A stretch of 64,000 bases of DNA from Acidipropionibacterium virtanenii (GCF_003325455.1 NZ_CP025198.1:868001-932000), one strand, 5' to 3'. Numbered from the stretch's first letter, positions 43,099 to 51,878 are shown. The notes: generated by a model not told the origin, from the letters alone. A program made the numbers and translations.

Positions 43099-44735
43099 GA
43101 CAGGGCTCCTTCTTTGACGGTGATGTGGAGGTGGTCGTAATGCCCGCCGGTGATGTCGGTGGGGTCGTGCATGCCGCCGCCGTTGTAGGGGCGCCAGCCC
43201 TCGGCGTCGCGGTCGATATTCCAGATGGTGCCCTGCCAGATGAGGTACTGGACGCCGAGCGTCTTGGCGTGGTCTTTGACCCAGTTGGTGACCTCCCACC
43301 CGGCCGCGAGCTGCGCCGGTGTGGGGCGCTTCCCGATGGGGTTGCCGAAGGTGATGTCGCAGGCCCGCCCCAGTGGGTGCTCGGATTTCGTGCCGGTGCG
43401 CGGTGAGTAGCAGGACCACGAGGTGTCGGGGAAGGCCTGCTTCGTCTGGGCCATGACGTAGGCCATGCGCGCGGTGATCTGCCCTCCGGTGGTCGGATCG
43501 TCCACCAGCTTGTCGGGGTTGCCTCCGGGGAAGGCGGCGGGGTCGCCCGCCGTGGTGGAGGTTGAGCAGCCGTGGCTGTCGGTGCCGCCGGTGGCTTCGG
43601 GCAGGTCCGCAGCGTGGTGCTGGTTCAGCCAGGGCGCGGGGTCGATGGCCTCACTGTCGGTGCCGCCAGGGCGGACCTCGAAATGCAGGTGTGGCCCGGT
43701 GGAGTGCCCGGACGATCCGACGTCGCCGATGTGCTGGCCCGCGGTCACCTTCTGCCCCGGGGTGACGTGGATGCCGGTCTGCCACATGTGGATGTAGGCG
43801 GTGGCCAGGGTGGTGCCGTCGATGTGGTGTTCGATGACGATGATCCCGCCGCCCGCCTCGGTGTAGCGGGCGACGGTGACGGTGCCGTCGGCGGCAGCCA
43901 TGATCGGTGTGCCCTGCGGGGCTGCGAGGTCGATGCCGGAGTGGATGCGGGATTCCCCGTAGATCGGGTCGACTCTTGGCCCGAACTGCGAGGTCTGCAC
44001 CCAGGTGCCCTCCGGGAGTGGAAAGACGACCCGGGAGGTTTCACCCTTCACCACGGGTGCCACGCCAGGGCCATCACCCATCCCGCCGGTGGTGAGGGTG
44101 GTGAGGATCTTCTCGGCGACGGGCGCGTAGTTGTCGTACCGGTCGGGGTAGGCGGAGACTTCCACGGCCTGGGCGGCCTCGCCTTGGCCCATCTGCTCCC
44201 AGCCGGGAATGTCCAGTAGCCCGCGGGGTGAGGGGTAGTTGGGGCCTGTGGCGCCACCGAAGAACGCCTTGACCTGGTAGGTGGGGTCCATGAGCTGCTT
44301 GACGGTGCCCCATCCGGATTGGGGGCGCATCTGGAACAGGCCGAGACTGTCGTGGTCGGAGCCGTTTCCGTCGTTCGGGTAGTCCCCGGATTCGGGGTAG
44401 GTGCTGGTGTTGGCGAGCATCCGCAGCGTGGACTCGGTGAGCGCGGCCATGAGGGCGATCTTCAGCCCGTCCCGCGTGACTCCGTCGATTGTGGAGCCTT
44501 CGGTGATGATGGTTGCGGCGTGGGTGAGCTGCTGGTGGTTGAGCGTGAACGTCTCCCCGGCCGCGGTGGTCACCTCCAGCGATTCTGGGACATTCCCGAC
44601 CGCGACTCCCGGGCCGCTGGTGGTGGTGCAGGCGGCGTTGGCGGCGGGATTCATGACCAGGGCGACGCCGACGAGTCCGAGGGTGGGCCCGAGGAACATG
44701 AGAGTGGCGGCGAGAATGGTGAGCTTCTTCAACAT
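43095..44735 (-). CDS. Trimodular conjugation wall hydrolase (SLT, M23, M15-like)
   Basis: 546 residues with an N-terminal signal/anchor (1-34). Domain 1, about 75-220, is lytic-transglycosylase-like (AALTEST with the probable catalytic Glu, SLGLFQMRPQSGW). Domain 2, about 240-375, is an M23 endopeptidase (HSGIDLAAPQGTP near 266, HLHFEVRPGG near 348). Domain 3, about 430-546, is M15/ARB-07466-like (SEHPLGRACDI near 450, HYDHLHI near 532). It opens the thick Gram-positive wall for the transfer channel. Stop overlaps the DUF6112 start by 4 nt. Domain 3 resembles the chromosomal SH3b protein's C-terminus in this same window. Confidence 0.9.
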   Translation of the reverse strand: MLKKLTILAATLMFLGPTLGLVGVALVMNPAANAACTTTSGPGVAVGNVPESLEVTTAAGETFTLNHQQLTHAATIITEGSTIDGVTRDGLKIALMAALTESTLRMLANTSTYPESGDYPNDGNGSDHDSLGLFQMRPQSGWGTVKQLMDPTYQVKAFFGGATGPNYPSPRGLLDIPGWEQMGQGEAAQAVEVSAYPDRYDNYAPVAEKILTTLTTGGMGDGPGVAPVVKGETSRVVFPLPEGTWVQTSQFGPRVDPIYGESRIHSGIDLAAPQGTPIMAAADGTVTVARYTEAGGGIIVIEHHIDGTTLATAYIHMWQTGIHVTPGQKVTAGQHIGDVGSSGHSTGPHLHFEVRPGGTDSEAIDPAPWLNQHHAADLPEATGGTDSHGCSTSTTAGDPAAFPGGNPDKLVDDPTTGGQITARMAYVMAQTKQAFPDTSWSCYSPRTGTKSEHPLGRACDITFGNPIGKRPTPAQLAAGWEVTNWVKDHAKTLGVQYLIWQGTIWNIDRDAEGWRPYNGGGMHDPTDITGGHYDHLHITVKEGALS

Positions 44736-44750
44736 GACGTGGCCCCCCTG

Positions 44751-45440
44751 TCAGTCCAATGGGTTGTCGAGCCCGGACAGGCGCAGCAGGTAGCAGTCCC
44801 TACCGGGAGGGCAGGCGATGAACACCGTGAACGCCACGTCCTGTTCGGCCGAGGTCGGTTTCCCGTTCCAGGTGCCGTCGCGGTGGCGGGTGCCGTGGAT
44901 CGTGTAGGCCGTAGCGCCTTCGGGGAGTTGGCCTGGGTGCGCCTGCTGGACGGCCTGCGGCCACGAGTCCGGGACACGGATCGAGTCGATGGCGAGGGTC
45001 TGGGTGGTGGCGTAGGGGCGCAGCTTGGCCCAGGCCTGTCGGGTGGGCAGGTAGGTGGCGAGGTCGGCGGCGAGCCCCGCCTGCTCGGTCCCGGTCGGGT
45101 CGCCCACGTCGAGGAGGGCGGACGTGTAGTCCAGGGGCATGAGCCCGGTGGTGGTGTCCCAGGTGAACAGGGCGTGGGCGACAGTGCCCGCAAACGTCTC
45201 CGGGTCCCGGCTGGCCCGCACCGGCGGCACCACCGGCCGCGACGGCCTGGGTGAGACGCCAGGCGATGGCGCCGAAGGCGAAGATGTCTCGGTCGTCGGG
45301 GCCGTGTTCTCCGTCGGCGTCCGGGTGGGGCCGGTGAGGAGTCCGTAGACGCCGAACACCACCAGTACCACGAGTGCCGTTCCCGTGGCGATGAGGACGA
45401 TGAGTCGGCGTCGGGCGCGCAGGTCAGCAGGAGTCTTCAT
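44751..45440 (-). CDS. Single-pass membrane conjugation protein, possibly VirB8/TcpC-like
   Basis: 229 residues: basic N-terminus, one helix at about 15-37 (LIVLIATGTALVVLVVFGVY), a Pro/Thr/Ser-rich linker to about 80, then a soluble extracytoplasmic domain with FAGTVAHALFTWDTTTGLMP and RPYATTQTLAIDSIR. One-TM plus NTF2-like outer domain is the VirB8/TcpC architecture, and the position between the wall hydrolase and ParB-like genes fits, but similarity is by layout only. ATG 45440 lies in front of the transmembrane part; the frame continues upstream without a good start. Confidence 0.66.
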   Translation of the reverse strand: MKTPADLRARRRLIVLIATGTALVVLVVFGVYGLLTGPTRTPTENTAPTTETSSPSAPSPGVSPRPSRPVVPPVRASRDPETFAGTVAHALFTWDTTTGLMPLDYTSALLDVGDPTGTEQAGLAADLATYLPTRQAWAKLRPYATTQTLAIDSIRVPDSWPQAVQQAHPGQLPEGATAYTIHGTRHRDGTWNGKPTSAEQDVAFTVFIACPPGRDCYLLRLSGLDNPLD

Positions 45441-45472
45441 GACCGGCAGGTACGCCACGCGCCCCCGGCTCG

Positions 45473-46483
45473 TCAGATGGCCGTGAGCCTGGGCCGCTGT
45501 TCGGCGTCTGCCGGGCTGGTGAGGGCGGTGCGGATCTGGTCTGCGAAGGCCGTGGCCTGATCGACGAAGGTGAGGAACTCGTCGATCTCGGTGCTGGTGA
45601 GCTTGTCGACCAGGACGGCGACGTCGAAGTGGTCCCACCAGGTGGGAGTGAAGGACTGCCAGGTGTGGACGAACGTGCGAGGCGGCCACGCCTCCCGATC
45701 CTCAACGACGGGCGTCTGCGTCCGCGACGTGACAGGACGCTTCTTTCCTGCGCGCTGCTCGGACCGGAGTTTGGCGAGCGCCTCCTCGGCCAGGCGTGCC
45801 GCGTCCTGTGAGCGGGAGGTGGTGACAGTGGTGGTGAGGTCGCGGACGCGCTGCCATGCCGGATGCACGGGCGCGCCCTGCTCGATCTTCTCCAGCTCTT
45901 CGGCAGCCTGGCGGCGGACGTGCTCGGGCTGGCCGGGATCGTTGGCGGTGTCTTGGAGCCAGGTGACCTTGTCCAGCGTGGCGTAGGAGGCGCCGCCGGG
46001 GATCATGTCGGCTGCCTGTTTCCTGCGCTCACCAGACGATTGTGACGGTCCCGCAAATTTTGCGGGACCGTCGTCTCCGGGCTGATGGTCACTGGAGAAC
46101 CTCGTCGCTTCTCGGCGTCGTTCGGCGTCCTCGCGCAGCAGGTCGGTGATCTCCCGGTAGAGGGCAGCCTGCTCCAGTTGGGTGAGCGGCTTATGCAGGA
46201 CGTTGTCGTCCTGCTCGGCCAGCAGGTGTGCGAGCGGGTCCGAGATGCCTGAGCGCACCCAGACTCGGACGGTGTCCCACCCGAGCCTCCTGATTGCCGC
46301 GAGCCTGCGTGCTCCGCATACGAGGACGCCGTCGGGGGTGATGGTGATCGGCTGGAGCAGCCCGTACTTCTGGATCGAGGCCGCGAGGGCGTCGAGGTCT
46401 CCGAGGTCGTGGCGGTGGCGTGCCCCGATCTGGATCGAACTCACGGTCCGTTCCAGTTCGATGTGCCCGTCGGTTGCGGCCAT
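45473..46483 (-). CDS. ParB-like nuclease-domain protein
   Basis: 336 residues. The N-terminal ParB/Srx fold is clear: RHDLGDLDALAASIQKYGLL, QPITITPDGVLVCGARRLAA, then an HTH region (LTQLEQAALYREITDLL). The C-terminal half is element-specific (PPRTFVHTWQSFTPTWWDHF). No ParA is adjacent. It probably helps maintain or regulate the excised element. The coding region contains a perfect 29-bp palindrome at 46044-46072 that could be its binding site. Starts 7 bp after the next gene's stop. Confidence 0.87.
   Translation of the reverse strand: MAATDGHIELERTVSSIQIGARHRHDLGDLDALAASIQKYGLLQPITITPDGVLVCGARRLAAIRRLGWDTVRVWVRSGISDPLAHLLAEQDDNVLHKPLTQLEQAALYREITDLLREDAERRREATRFSSDHQPGDDGPAKFAGPSQSSGERRKQAADMIPGGASYATLDKVTWLQDTANDPGQPEHVRRQAAEELEKIEQGAPVHPAWQRVRDLTTTVTTSRSQDAARLAEEALAKLRSEQRAGKKRPVTSRTQTPVVEDREAWPPRTFVHTWQSFTPTWWDHFDVAVLVDKLTSTEIDEFLTFVDQATAFADQIRTALTSPADAEQRPRLTAI
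46044..46072. promoter_or_regulatory. Perfect 29-bp palindrome inside the ParB-like gene
   Basis: GACGGTCCCGCAAA (46044-46057), T, TTTGCGGGACCGTC (46059-46072): 14-bp arms around one base, AT-rich centre. In the protein it encodes DGPAKFAGP. parS-like site, operator or transfer site are all possible. Confidence 0.6.
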
Positions 46484-46489
46484 GGCATG

Positions 46490-47350
46490 TCACCTGGCCC
46501 TGCCCGGGGCTGCCAGCGCGATGGAGAGGATGAGGTCCTCATCGTGGAGGATCGAGCAGACGGGCTCCCCGATGACCAGGCGCATGAGAACCCCTCGCCC
46601 GGCAGGCGTGGCCTGCAAGGCGGGGTGCGGGTTCCCGAGCAGGGCGTGGAGCAGGACTGCCCAGGTGTTGCGCGTCAGGTCGAGGAACGCCAGGGCGTAC
46701 TTGTCGTGGCGCAGCGCCTCGTAGGCCGACATCCGCGAGCGAGTCCTGGACAGGGCGGTGGTCACGTAGTGGATCGCGGTGCGGGCCGTGTCGGGCGGCC
46801 AGCCGAGCCCGGTGAACAAGGCGACGCACTCATCGACCGCGTTCAGGGCCGAAAGCTCCTCGGCCTGCGGCCCGGTGCCATCACTCTCATCCTCCGTGTC
46901 GGGGTCGTCGATGTGGTCGTAGACGTGGAAACACGGGTGGTAGTCCGACAGTGGGGTCTCCCGGTCGGACATCCGCTCGGGGTCGTGGACATCCTCGTAC
47001 TTGCGGCGGCGGGCTTGATGGGTCGAGCACAGCAGGCCTTGGCCGCGTTCCTCGGCGACGCAGGTGATCTGCACGGCGCGGGTGACCACGGCCCAGGGGT
47101 CGCGCGCGGTGCGGGTGGATTCGTTGCGCATCGCTTCGAAGGCGGCGCTGGCGGCCTCCCATGGGTCGAGCCCGTGTTTGCGGGCGAGCCCTGCGTATTT
47201 GTCGGCCGCGAAGGCGACGAGGCTGGCGGCGGTGGGGTCGTGCTCCCAGCTGGCTGGGCCTGCCTCGTGGAGCCGGACGAGGACGTGGCGCAGGCCCTCA
47301 CTGGTCGTGAAGTCCTCGCCCTGTTCAGGGTGCTTGATCGTGGTGGTCAT
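46490..47350 (-). CDS. Hypothetical element protein
   Basis: 286 residues, helical, no recognised family. Segments: FAADKYAGLARKHGLDPWEA, WAVVTRAVQITCVAEERGQG, an acidic middle (HIDDPDTEDESDGTG), and a C-terminal part RHDKYALAFLDLTRNTWAVL. Clusters such as LLCSTHQARRRKYED could bind DNA. ATG 47350 is preceded by GGAGG at 11 nt. It precedes the ParB-like gene by 6 bp and belongs to the replication/maintenance section of the element. Similar proteins are common in actinobacterial elements as hypotheticals. Confidence 0.68.
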   Translation of the reverse strand: MTTTIKHPEQGEDFTTSEGLRHVLVRLHEAGPASWEHDPTAASLVAFAADKYAGLARKHGLDPWEAASAAFEAMRNESTRTARDPWAVVTRAVQITCVAEERGQGLLCSTHQARRRKYEDVHDPERMSDRETPLSDYHPCFHVYDHIDDPDTEDESDGTGPQAEELSALNAVDECVALFTGLGWPPDTARTAIHYVTTALSRTRSRMSAYEALRHDKYALAFLDLTRNTWAVLLHALLGNPHPALQATPAGRGVLMRLVIGEPVCSILHDEDLILSIALAAPGRAR

Positions 47351-47447
47351 GGTTGGTGGCACCTCCTTGACCCTTAGGTGCGCACCGGCTCCCACACCGC
47401 CAAGCGAGCGGGGCAACGGGCGACCTTGCGGGTCGGGCCGCTGGGGG

Positions 47448-47843
47448 TCAGGGGATGCCGACCGCATCGCGGGTGGTCGCGCGGTCCGCGTGCCCGCGGC
47501 CGAACGCGGAGACCGGCGGCAGCCTGCGGGCCCGCACCGCCAGCCTGCGGGCCCGCACCGCCAGGGCGCGGGCGCTCGTGGTGGCGGCGTGGCGGGATCG
47601 GCGGGCTATCTCGGCCTGGAAGTCGATCCCCGCGCCCGCCATGCGCGAGCCGGTGCGGGCCATCAGGTCGGTGGGACGCACCCACTCCACCCCACGCCCC
47701 ACTCGGTGCTCTCGGCTCAGCGCCGGGTCGACCGCCGGATTGTCCCTTTGGGCGGTGTGGCGGGCTTCGAGGGCGTCCGGTGTGCCAGCGGCGCCCGCGA
47801 CGTCCCCGACTAGAGGGTTGGGGGTCTGCTCGTCGGTATTCAT
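47448..47843 (-). CDS. Small Arg/Ala-rich hypothetical protein
   Basis: 131 residues, strongly basic in the C-terminal half, with a duplicated seven-residue unit AVRARRL encoded by a 21-bp perfect tandem repeat (47520-47561). N-terminal half acidic and probably disordered. ATG 47843 overlaps the stop of the DUF2637 gene by 4 nt, which supports it as a real gene. No family recognised; the basic tail suggests nucleic-acid binding. The 97 bp to the next gene shows nothing. Confidence 0.55.
   Translation of the reverse strand: MNTDEQTPNPLVGDVAGAAGTPDALEARHTAQRDNPAVDPALSREHRVGRGVEWVRPTDLMARTGSRMAGAGIDFQAEIARRSRHAATTSARALAVRARRLAVRARRLPPVSAFGRGHADRATTRDAVGIP
47520..47561. repeat. 21-bp perfect tandem duplication
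   Basis: Unit CAGCCTGCGGGCCCGCACCG plus C, repeated twice in frame inside the 131-residue gene. Confidence 0.9.
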
Positions 47844-48631
47844 GACTTCTCCTCGTGGTTGGTGTCCTGATCACTCAGGCCTTCGGATGTGTCGTTCGTG
47901 TCCGTCTCGTCGGCGGACTCGTCGTCTGGGGATGCGGTGTGGGCGGTGAGCCAGCGGCCGATCGTGGAGGGGTGGACGCCGAGCTGGCGGGCGATCTTCT
48001 TGTTCGACCACCCCGCTTCGTGCAGGCCCGCGGCGCGCTCTCGTCGATCCGCCGAGGGCTCCAGGCCGAAGTCGTCGCCGATGGGTGTGGGTTCGCCGTC
48101 GGGCTCGTCGGAGGCGGGCGCCGGTGACGGCATGGCTTCGGGAAGCACCAAATCGACTGGCGCTACGTCGTCGATGTCGAGCCACGGGCGGAACTCACCA
48201 TCGGGAGGCTCCGCTGTGGTGTGAGGTTCGGGTGGTCGGGTGAGGATGACGGTCAGGTGGGTGATGGCCAGGAGCACGACGGGAGGGACCGCGGCGACGG
48301 CACCGGCCAGGATGCTGGGGACGTCGGCGTCGGCGGCGATGACGGCGTGGATCGCGTTGGCCGTCACGGACACACTGGCCCCGCCGATGAGTAGGGCCCA
48401 GGGGTACCAGGAGGTGCGGGTTCCGGCCAGGGCGACGACGGCGACTGTGGCGACGACGATGATGCCGTCCACGATGAGTGGCCACGCCCATGCCTGGCCC
48501 GCACCGATCCCCGAGCGCCGCGCCAGGTCGGCGAGCGAGGTGAAGGAGAGCCAGAAGGCGCCCGCTGCGATGAACACGGTTCCCGCCACGGCCGTCATCA
48601 CTGCCCAGCGGTGCCCCGGGATCGCGTTCAT
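47840..48631 (-). CDS. DUF2637 (SpdB-like) membrane protein with C-terminal HTH
   Basis: 263 residues. Four membrane helices in the first 125 residues with the DUF2637 pattern AWAWPLIVDGIIVVATVAVV; then a linker and a helix-turn-helix (ERAAGLHEAGWSNKKIARQL, GVHPSTIGRWL). DUF2637/SpdB proteins accompany the spreading functions of Streptomyces-type plasmids and elements. ATG 48631 overlaps the stop of the prim-pol gene by 4 nt, and its own stop overlaps the next start. The combination with a complete type IV secretion set is unusual. Confidence 0.83.
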   Translation of the reverse strand: MNAIPGHRWAVMTAVAGTVFIAAGAFWLSFTSLADLARRSGIGAGQAWAWPLIVDGIIVVATVAVVALAGTRTSWYPWALLIGGASVSVTANAIHAVIAADADVPSILAGAVAAVPPVVLLAITHLTVILTRPPEPHTTAEPPDGEFRPWLDIDDVAPVDLVLPEAMPSPAPASDEPDGEPTPIGDDFGLEPSADRRERAAGLHEAGWSNKKIARQLGVHPSTIGRWLTAHTASPDDESADETDTNDTSEGLSDQDTNHEEKS

Positions 48632-49548
48632 GGCAGGCCCCGAACCGGGACCGCCATTCTGGGCGGCGGATGCTCCAACGCCGCAGCCGGAGCACTGGGG
48701 CTGATGGGTGCGGTGGTGACGGTGCGGTAGGCCGAGCGCACCGTCACGGTCACTTCGCGCACGGAGAGTCCGGCCTGGCCACCGGCAGTGGTGAGGACAT
48801 CGAGTGTTTGCCCGGGTGGGACGTGGTGTTCGGCCATGGTGCAGGCTGCCCAGAACAATCCGTGGTTGCGTTCGCCCTCCTGGAGGCGTCCGACCCAGGC
48901 GGCGAGACGTTCAACGTCGACCCCGTGATCCATCGCCTGCGAGTCCGGGCCGTGTGTCCGCGGCGGTGGTGGATCGAGGAACCGGCGCAGCCGCCCCGCA
49001 TCCAGCGGCTGAGGCTGGTCGCGGGTCACCTGCTCTAGCCGATAGACGCAGCGCTGGCCGTCGATGATTCGGCTGGATGGCGGGACGATGATGTAACCGC
49101 CGTCCCCGCGAAAGTCGATGCCCGCCCGTGCGACCTGCCACGATCGTTGCTCGCTGCCCGAGGTGGCTGGGTAGTAGGCGTGGAGCCCGTCGGTGGGCGT
49201 CTGGATGAGGCCTTCCCACCCGGCCAGGAGTCCTGCGTTGTCGGCGCGGTCCAGGGCGACGTACCCGTTGGCGGGCCCGTGGACATCCACGTCCACCACG
49301 ACGACCCCCGAGCTGGCGCCCGTCGGCATCCCGACATTCGCCCGCGGGAACGCCGACCACCAGTCGCGGACCTGAGCGAGGTTCGCGGTGGCGTCGTGGA
49401 ATCCGTGCCGGGTCATCGGCTGCTTCCCATTCACGGCGACCGGGAACACGGGAACGCCAGCAGATGCCAGCGCCATCGCCGCCTCGCCCATCGAGGCGCC
49501 AGGCGGCATGCGCATCAGCGCCTGTGTGAACGCGGACAGTCCGGGCAT
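48628..49548 (-). CDS. Prim-pol (bifunctional DNA primase/polymerase domain) protein
   Basis: 306 residues. N-terminal prim-pol domain: GVPVFPVAVNGKQPMTRHGF, WWSAFPRANVGMPTGASSGV, VVVDVDVHGPANGYVAL with the catalytic DVD pair, and GIDFRGDGGYIIVPPS. The C-terminal 100 residues are helical (VERLAAWVGRLQEGERNHGL). Probable replication initiator of the excised element. ATG 49548 has AGGAG at 6 nt and shares its first base with the stop of ardC; the GTG at 49551 is a weaker alternative. Confidence 0.87.
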   Translation of the reverse strand: MPGLSAFTQALMRMPPGASMGEAAMALASAGVPVFPVAVNGKQPMTRHGFHDATANLAQVRDWWSAFPRANVGMPTGASSGVVVVDVDVHGPANGYVALDRADNAGLLAGWEGLIQTPTDGLHAYYPATSGSEQRSWQVARAGIDFRGDGGYIIVPPSSRIIDGQRCVYRLEQVTRDQPQPLDAGRLRRFLDPPPPRTHGPDSQAMDHGVDVERLAAWVGRLQEGERNHGLFWAACTMAEHHVPPGQTLDVLTTAGGQAGLSVREVTVTVRSAYRTVTTAPISPSAPAAALEHPPPRMAVPVRGLP

Positions 49549-50627
49549 CACAGGCTCCTGGCCTCAGCGAGCACCGGCTCGCGTCGCGCCGGTGCTGGCC
49601 GGTCAGCGGCGAATGTCTGCCGCGTCGCCTCTCGCGCTGGGGTGTCGCGTTCCAGCCCGGGTGGGGTGCCGTTGCCGACCTGGGTGGTGTCGAGTTGGTC
49701 GAGGATCTTCAGCGCGACCGACCGGACGCGCTCCCCGGTGGCTTTGACGACCTCGGCAGGCTCGCGTCCCTCCACCTGCGCGGCCCAGGTGGAGACGTAC
49801 GGGATCGTGTAGCTCGTCGTGTCCATGCCATGAGCCGCGCCGACCATGAGGGCGACGGATTCCGCCTCAACCTCGCCGATCCCACGATGCTGCCGAGCCT
49901 CCTGATTGTCCGGCCCGTGCATGAGCACGTGCCCCAGTTCGTGCGCCAGGGTCTTCACGCGGGCCGCCGCATCCATGTCCGCCCGGACGGTGACGGTGTG
50001 GGCGAGGTAGTCGGTGACCCCGTTCGCCCCATGAATCTCCGAGGCCGACGCGGCCTCGGCCAGAGTGAACCTGGCGGCCTTCACCTGAGCTGCCAGCCCC
50101 TCCCACAGACCTGCGGGGGCTTCGCCTTCCAGCAGGTGCGGGCGGGGCGGTTCGGGGATGTCGTCGCCTGCGGTCTGGGAGGCGTCCCACACGTAGGCCG
50201 GGCGCACCCCGACCATCTTCGAGCGCACCGTCTCACCGGGCCGGGGCTTCTCAAACTTCCCCAACCTGCGCCACGACTCGGCATCCTGCGGGCTCGCCGA
50301 GGCGAAACGTCCCGTCACGGGAGCGATGATCTGATAGCCCGGCTGGCCCTTTTGGACCTGGCGGCCCAGGCCCTGCCACTGCTTGTATCCGGCCACGTAT
50401 GACGGGGTTGGCTCGGGCACCAGGCCGCGCTCAAAGGCGGCGGCGTGTTGGGCCCAGATCAGCAGCGTGTTGTTGAAACTGCGCGAGCGGAAGTTCGCGG
50501 CGAACGCCAGCGCACGCTTCCAGTCCTCACCAGACACGAGCTGGTCGACGGCCGTGGTGAGTTTGTCGTGCAGCTCGTCGAGGCGAGCCTCACGGGCCGC
50601 CTGCTGGTCCTCTCCTCGTGATGTCAT
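49548..50627 (-). CDS. ardC: ArdC-like antirestriction protein with zincin domain
   Basis: 359 residues. N-terminal ArdC ssDNA-binding domain (LSGEDW-type: VSGEDWKRALAFAANFRSRS, NNTLLIWAQ, GYKQWQGLGRQVQKGQPGY) followed by an ImmA/IrrE-like metalloprotease motif KTLAHELGHVLMH with EVEAESVALMV supplying the third ligand. ArdC proteins protect incoming single-stranded conjugative DNA from host restriction. GGAGGAG lies 6 nt before ATG 50627. First gene of the replication/maintenance operon; 202 bp separate it from araC, in which I see no gene. Confidence 0.9.
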   Translation of the reverse strand: MTSRGEDQQAAREARLDELHDKLTTAVDQLVSGEDWKRALAFAANFRSRSFNNTLLIWAQHAAAFERGLVPEPTPSYVAGYKQWQGLGRQVQKGQPGYQIIAPVTGRFASASPQDAESWRRLGKFEKPRPGETVRSKMVGVRPAYVWDASQTAGDDIPEPPRPHLLEGEAPAGLWEGLAAQVKAARFTLAEAASASEIHGANGVTDYLAHTVTVRADMDAAARVKTLAHELGHVLMHGPDNQEARQHRGIGEVEAESVALMVGAAHGMDTTSYTIPYVSTWAAQVEGREPAEVVKATGERVRSVALKILDQLDTTQVGNGTPPGLERDTPAREATRQTFAADRPAPARREPVLAEARSL

Positions 50628-50829
50628 CTCGCGCTCCTCCCGCCTCACGGCCCGTGCCCCGGGGTGGGGCTGTGGCCATGAGGTGCGCCGAGGAGTCCTG
50701 CGAGACGGTGACGGTCAGTACAGTTGTGAAACGGGTGCCCAACGCTGGGGGTCGCTGGCGGGGTTGGCCGTCAGGGACCCGGCGTGACACCTGACGCATC
50801 CTCCACTCATAGCAACGCGATAGTGGGTT

Positions 50830-51816
50830 CTACGAGGGGTCAGGGGTGTTCTCGTCCGTTTCCGGTCCAGGTGTGGCCAGATCCAGACCATGAGCCCGCC
50901 GCCGGTACTCATCGGGCGACAGCCCGAGTTCGCGGACGAACTGATGGCGGGCATGCGAGCGGCCCTCCCAGCCGACCTGGCGGCCCACCGCCTCCACCGA
51001 CCATCCTGGCTTCTCCCGCAGCAGGCGCGCCATCTCCTTGGCGCGAAGAGCCGCCAGGAACTGCACCGGCGGCAGGCCGTAGGACTCGTTGAACACGCGC
51101 GCCAGGTGCCGCCCGGAGATGTGGGCGACCTGCGCCATGTCCTCCAGCGACCACCTGCGCGACAGGTCGGCGTGGATGGCGTCCCCGACGGCGACGATCT
51201 CCGGGCGAAGCGGCGGGAACCTACCGCCCACGCCGTCCCCGGCCAGGGACACGACCGGTTCGCCGGGCAGCTCCCGGTATGGCATCAGCGGCACCAGGTC
51301 GGCCAGGAACGCGGCGAACACGGACTCGATGTCGTAGAACCCGCCCCCAGCGTTCTGGATGGCCTCGGTACGGTCCAGCAGGTCCAGCATGTCAGCCGTC
51401 GCCTCGGCGGGCGGGGTGGTGGCCCACATGTTGTGGCGGAACGCCTTGGCGGCGATCAGCTCGGCCTCGTGACGATCCCGCAGGAGCCCGTTCAGCCGCC
51501 ACGTGAGCTGGTCCAGCAGGTAGTCCAAGTTCACGAACGCGGTCGTCACCGTCGCGCTGGGCTCGGGGATCGCCCCACACAGGGTCCCGGCGCACACGAT
51601 CACCAGCATCCCCGGCCGGGCATGTGCCGTCCCGTGGCGAGAGTGCACGAACAGGCGGCCCTCCCGCACCAGCATGAACCGCAGGCACGTGTACGCCACC
51701 GGCTCCACCACCCGGGTGGAGGACTCGGTCTCGACATGGATCGGCCCGGGTGCTCGCTGCCTGACAGCTCCTGCGCTGCCCGGGAAGATCCTCTCCATAC
51801 CCCCATTGTCTCGCAC
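50830..51816 (-). CDS. AraC-family transcriptional regulator
   Basis: 328 residues. An N-terminal cupin-like sensor domain (YTCLRFMLVREGRLFVHSRH, ARPGMLVIVCAG) and a C-terminal double helix-turn-helix: RRWSLEDMAQVAHISGRHLA, RVFNESYGLPPVQFL, then VEAVGRQVGWEGRSHARHQF and ELGLSPDEYRRRA. Ligand unknown. Divergent from the HTH/methyltransferase operon; three similar half-sites in the shared 126-bp gap (51836-51878) are plausible targets. The start is GTG 51816 or ATG 51798 (MERIFPG); neither has a strong ribosome-binding site. Confidence 0.88.
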   Translation of the reverse strand: MRDNGGMERIFPGSAGAVRQRAPGPIHVETESSTRVVEPVAYTCLRFMLVREGRLFVHSRHGTAHARPGMLVIVCAGTLCGAIPEPSATVTTAFVNLDYLLDQLTWRLNGLLRDRHEAELIAAKAFRHNMWATTPPAEATADMLDLLDRTEAIQNAGGGFYDIESVFAAFLADLVPLMPYRELPGEPVVSLAGDGVGGRFPPLRPEIVAVGDAIHADLSRRWSLEDMAQVAHISGRHLARVFNESYGLPPVQFLAALRAKEMARLLREKPGWSVEAVGRQVGWEGRSHARHQFVRELGLSPDEYRRRAHGLDLATPGPETDENTPDPS

Positions 51817-51835
51817 TCACACCCCATTCGACGGG

Positions 51836-51878
51836 GATTGAACACGGTTGATTCCCGTTCAAACCCGATTTGAAACGG
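51836..51878. promoter_or_regulatory. Three half-sites between araC and the defence-like operon
   Basis: GATTGAACACGG (51836-51847), CCCGTTCAAACC (51854-51865, inverted) and GATTTGAAACGG (51867-51878) share TTGAA-CGG-like cores. The last abuts the TAGACT -10 at 51889. They could bind the AraC protein or the small HTH protein. Confidence 0.5.

Noticed and set aside
47358-47447. Short frames in the gap before the 131-residue gene
   Set aside because: No ribosome-binding site or family pattern; adjacent repeats give spurious frames.
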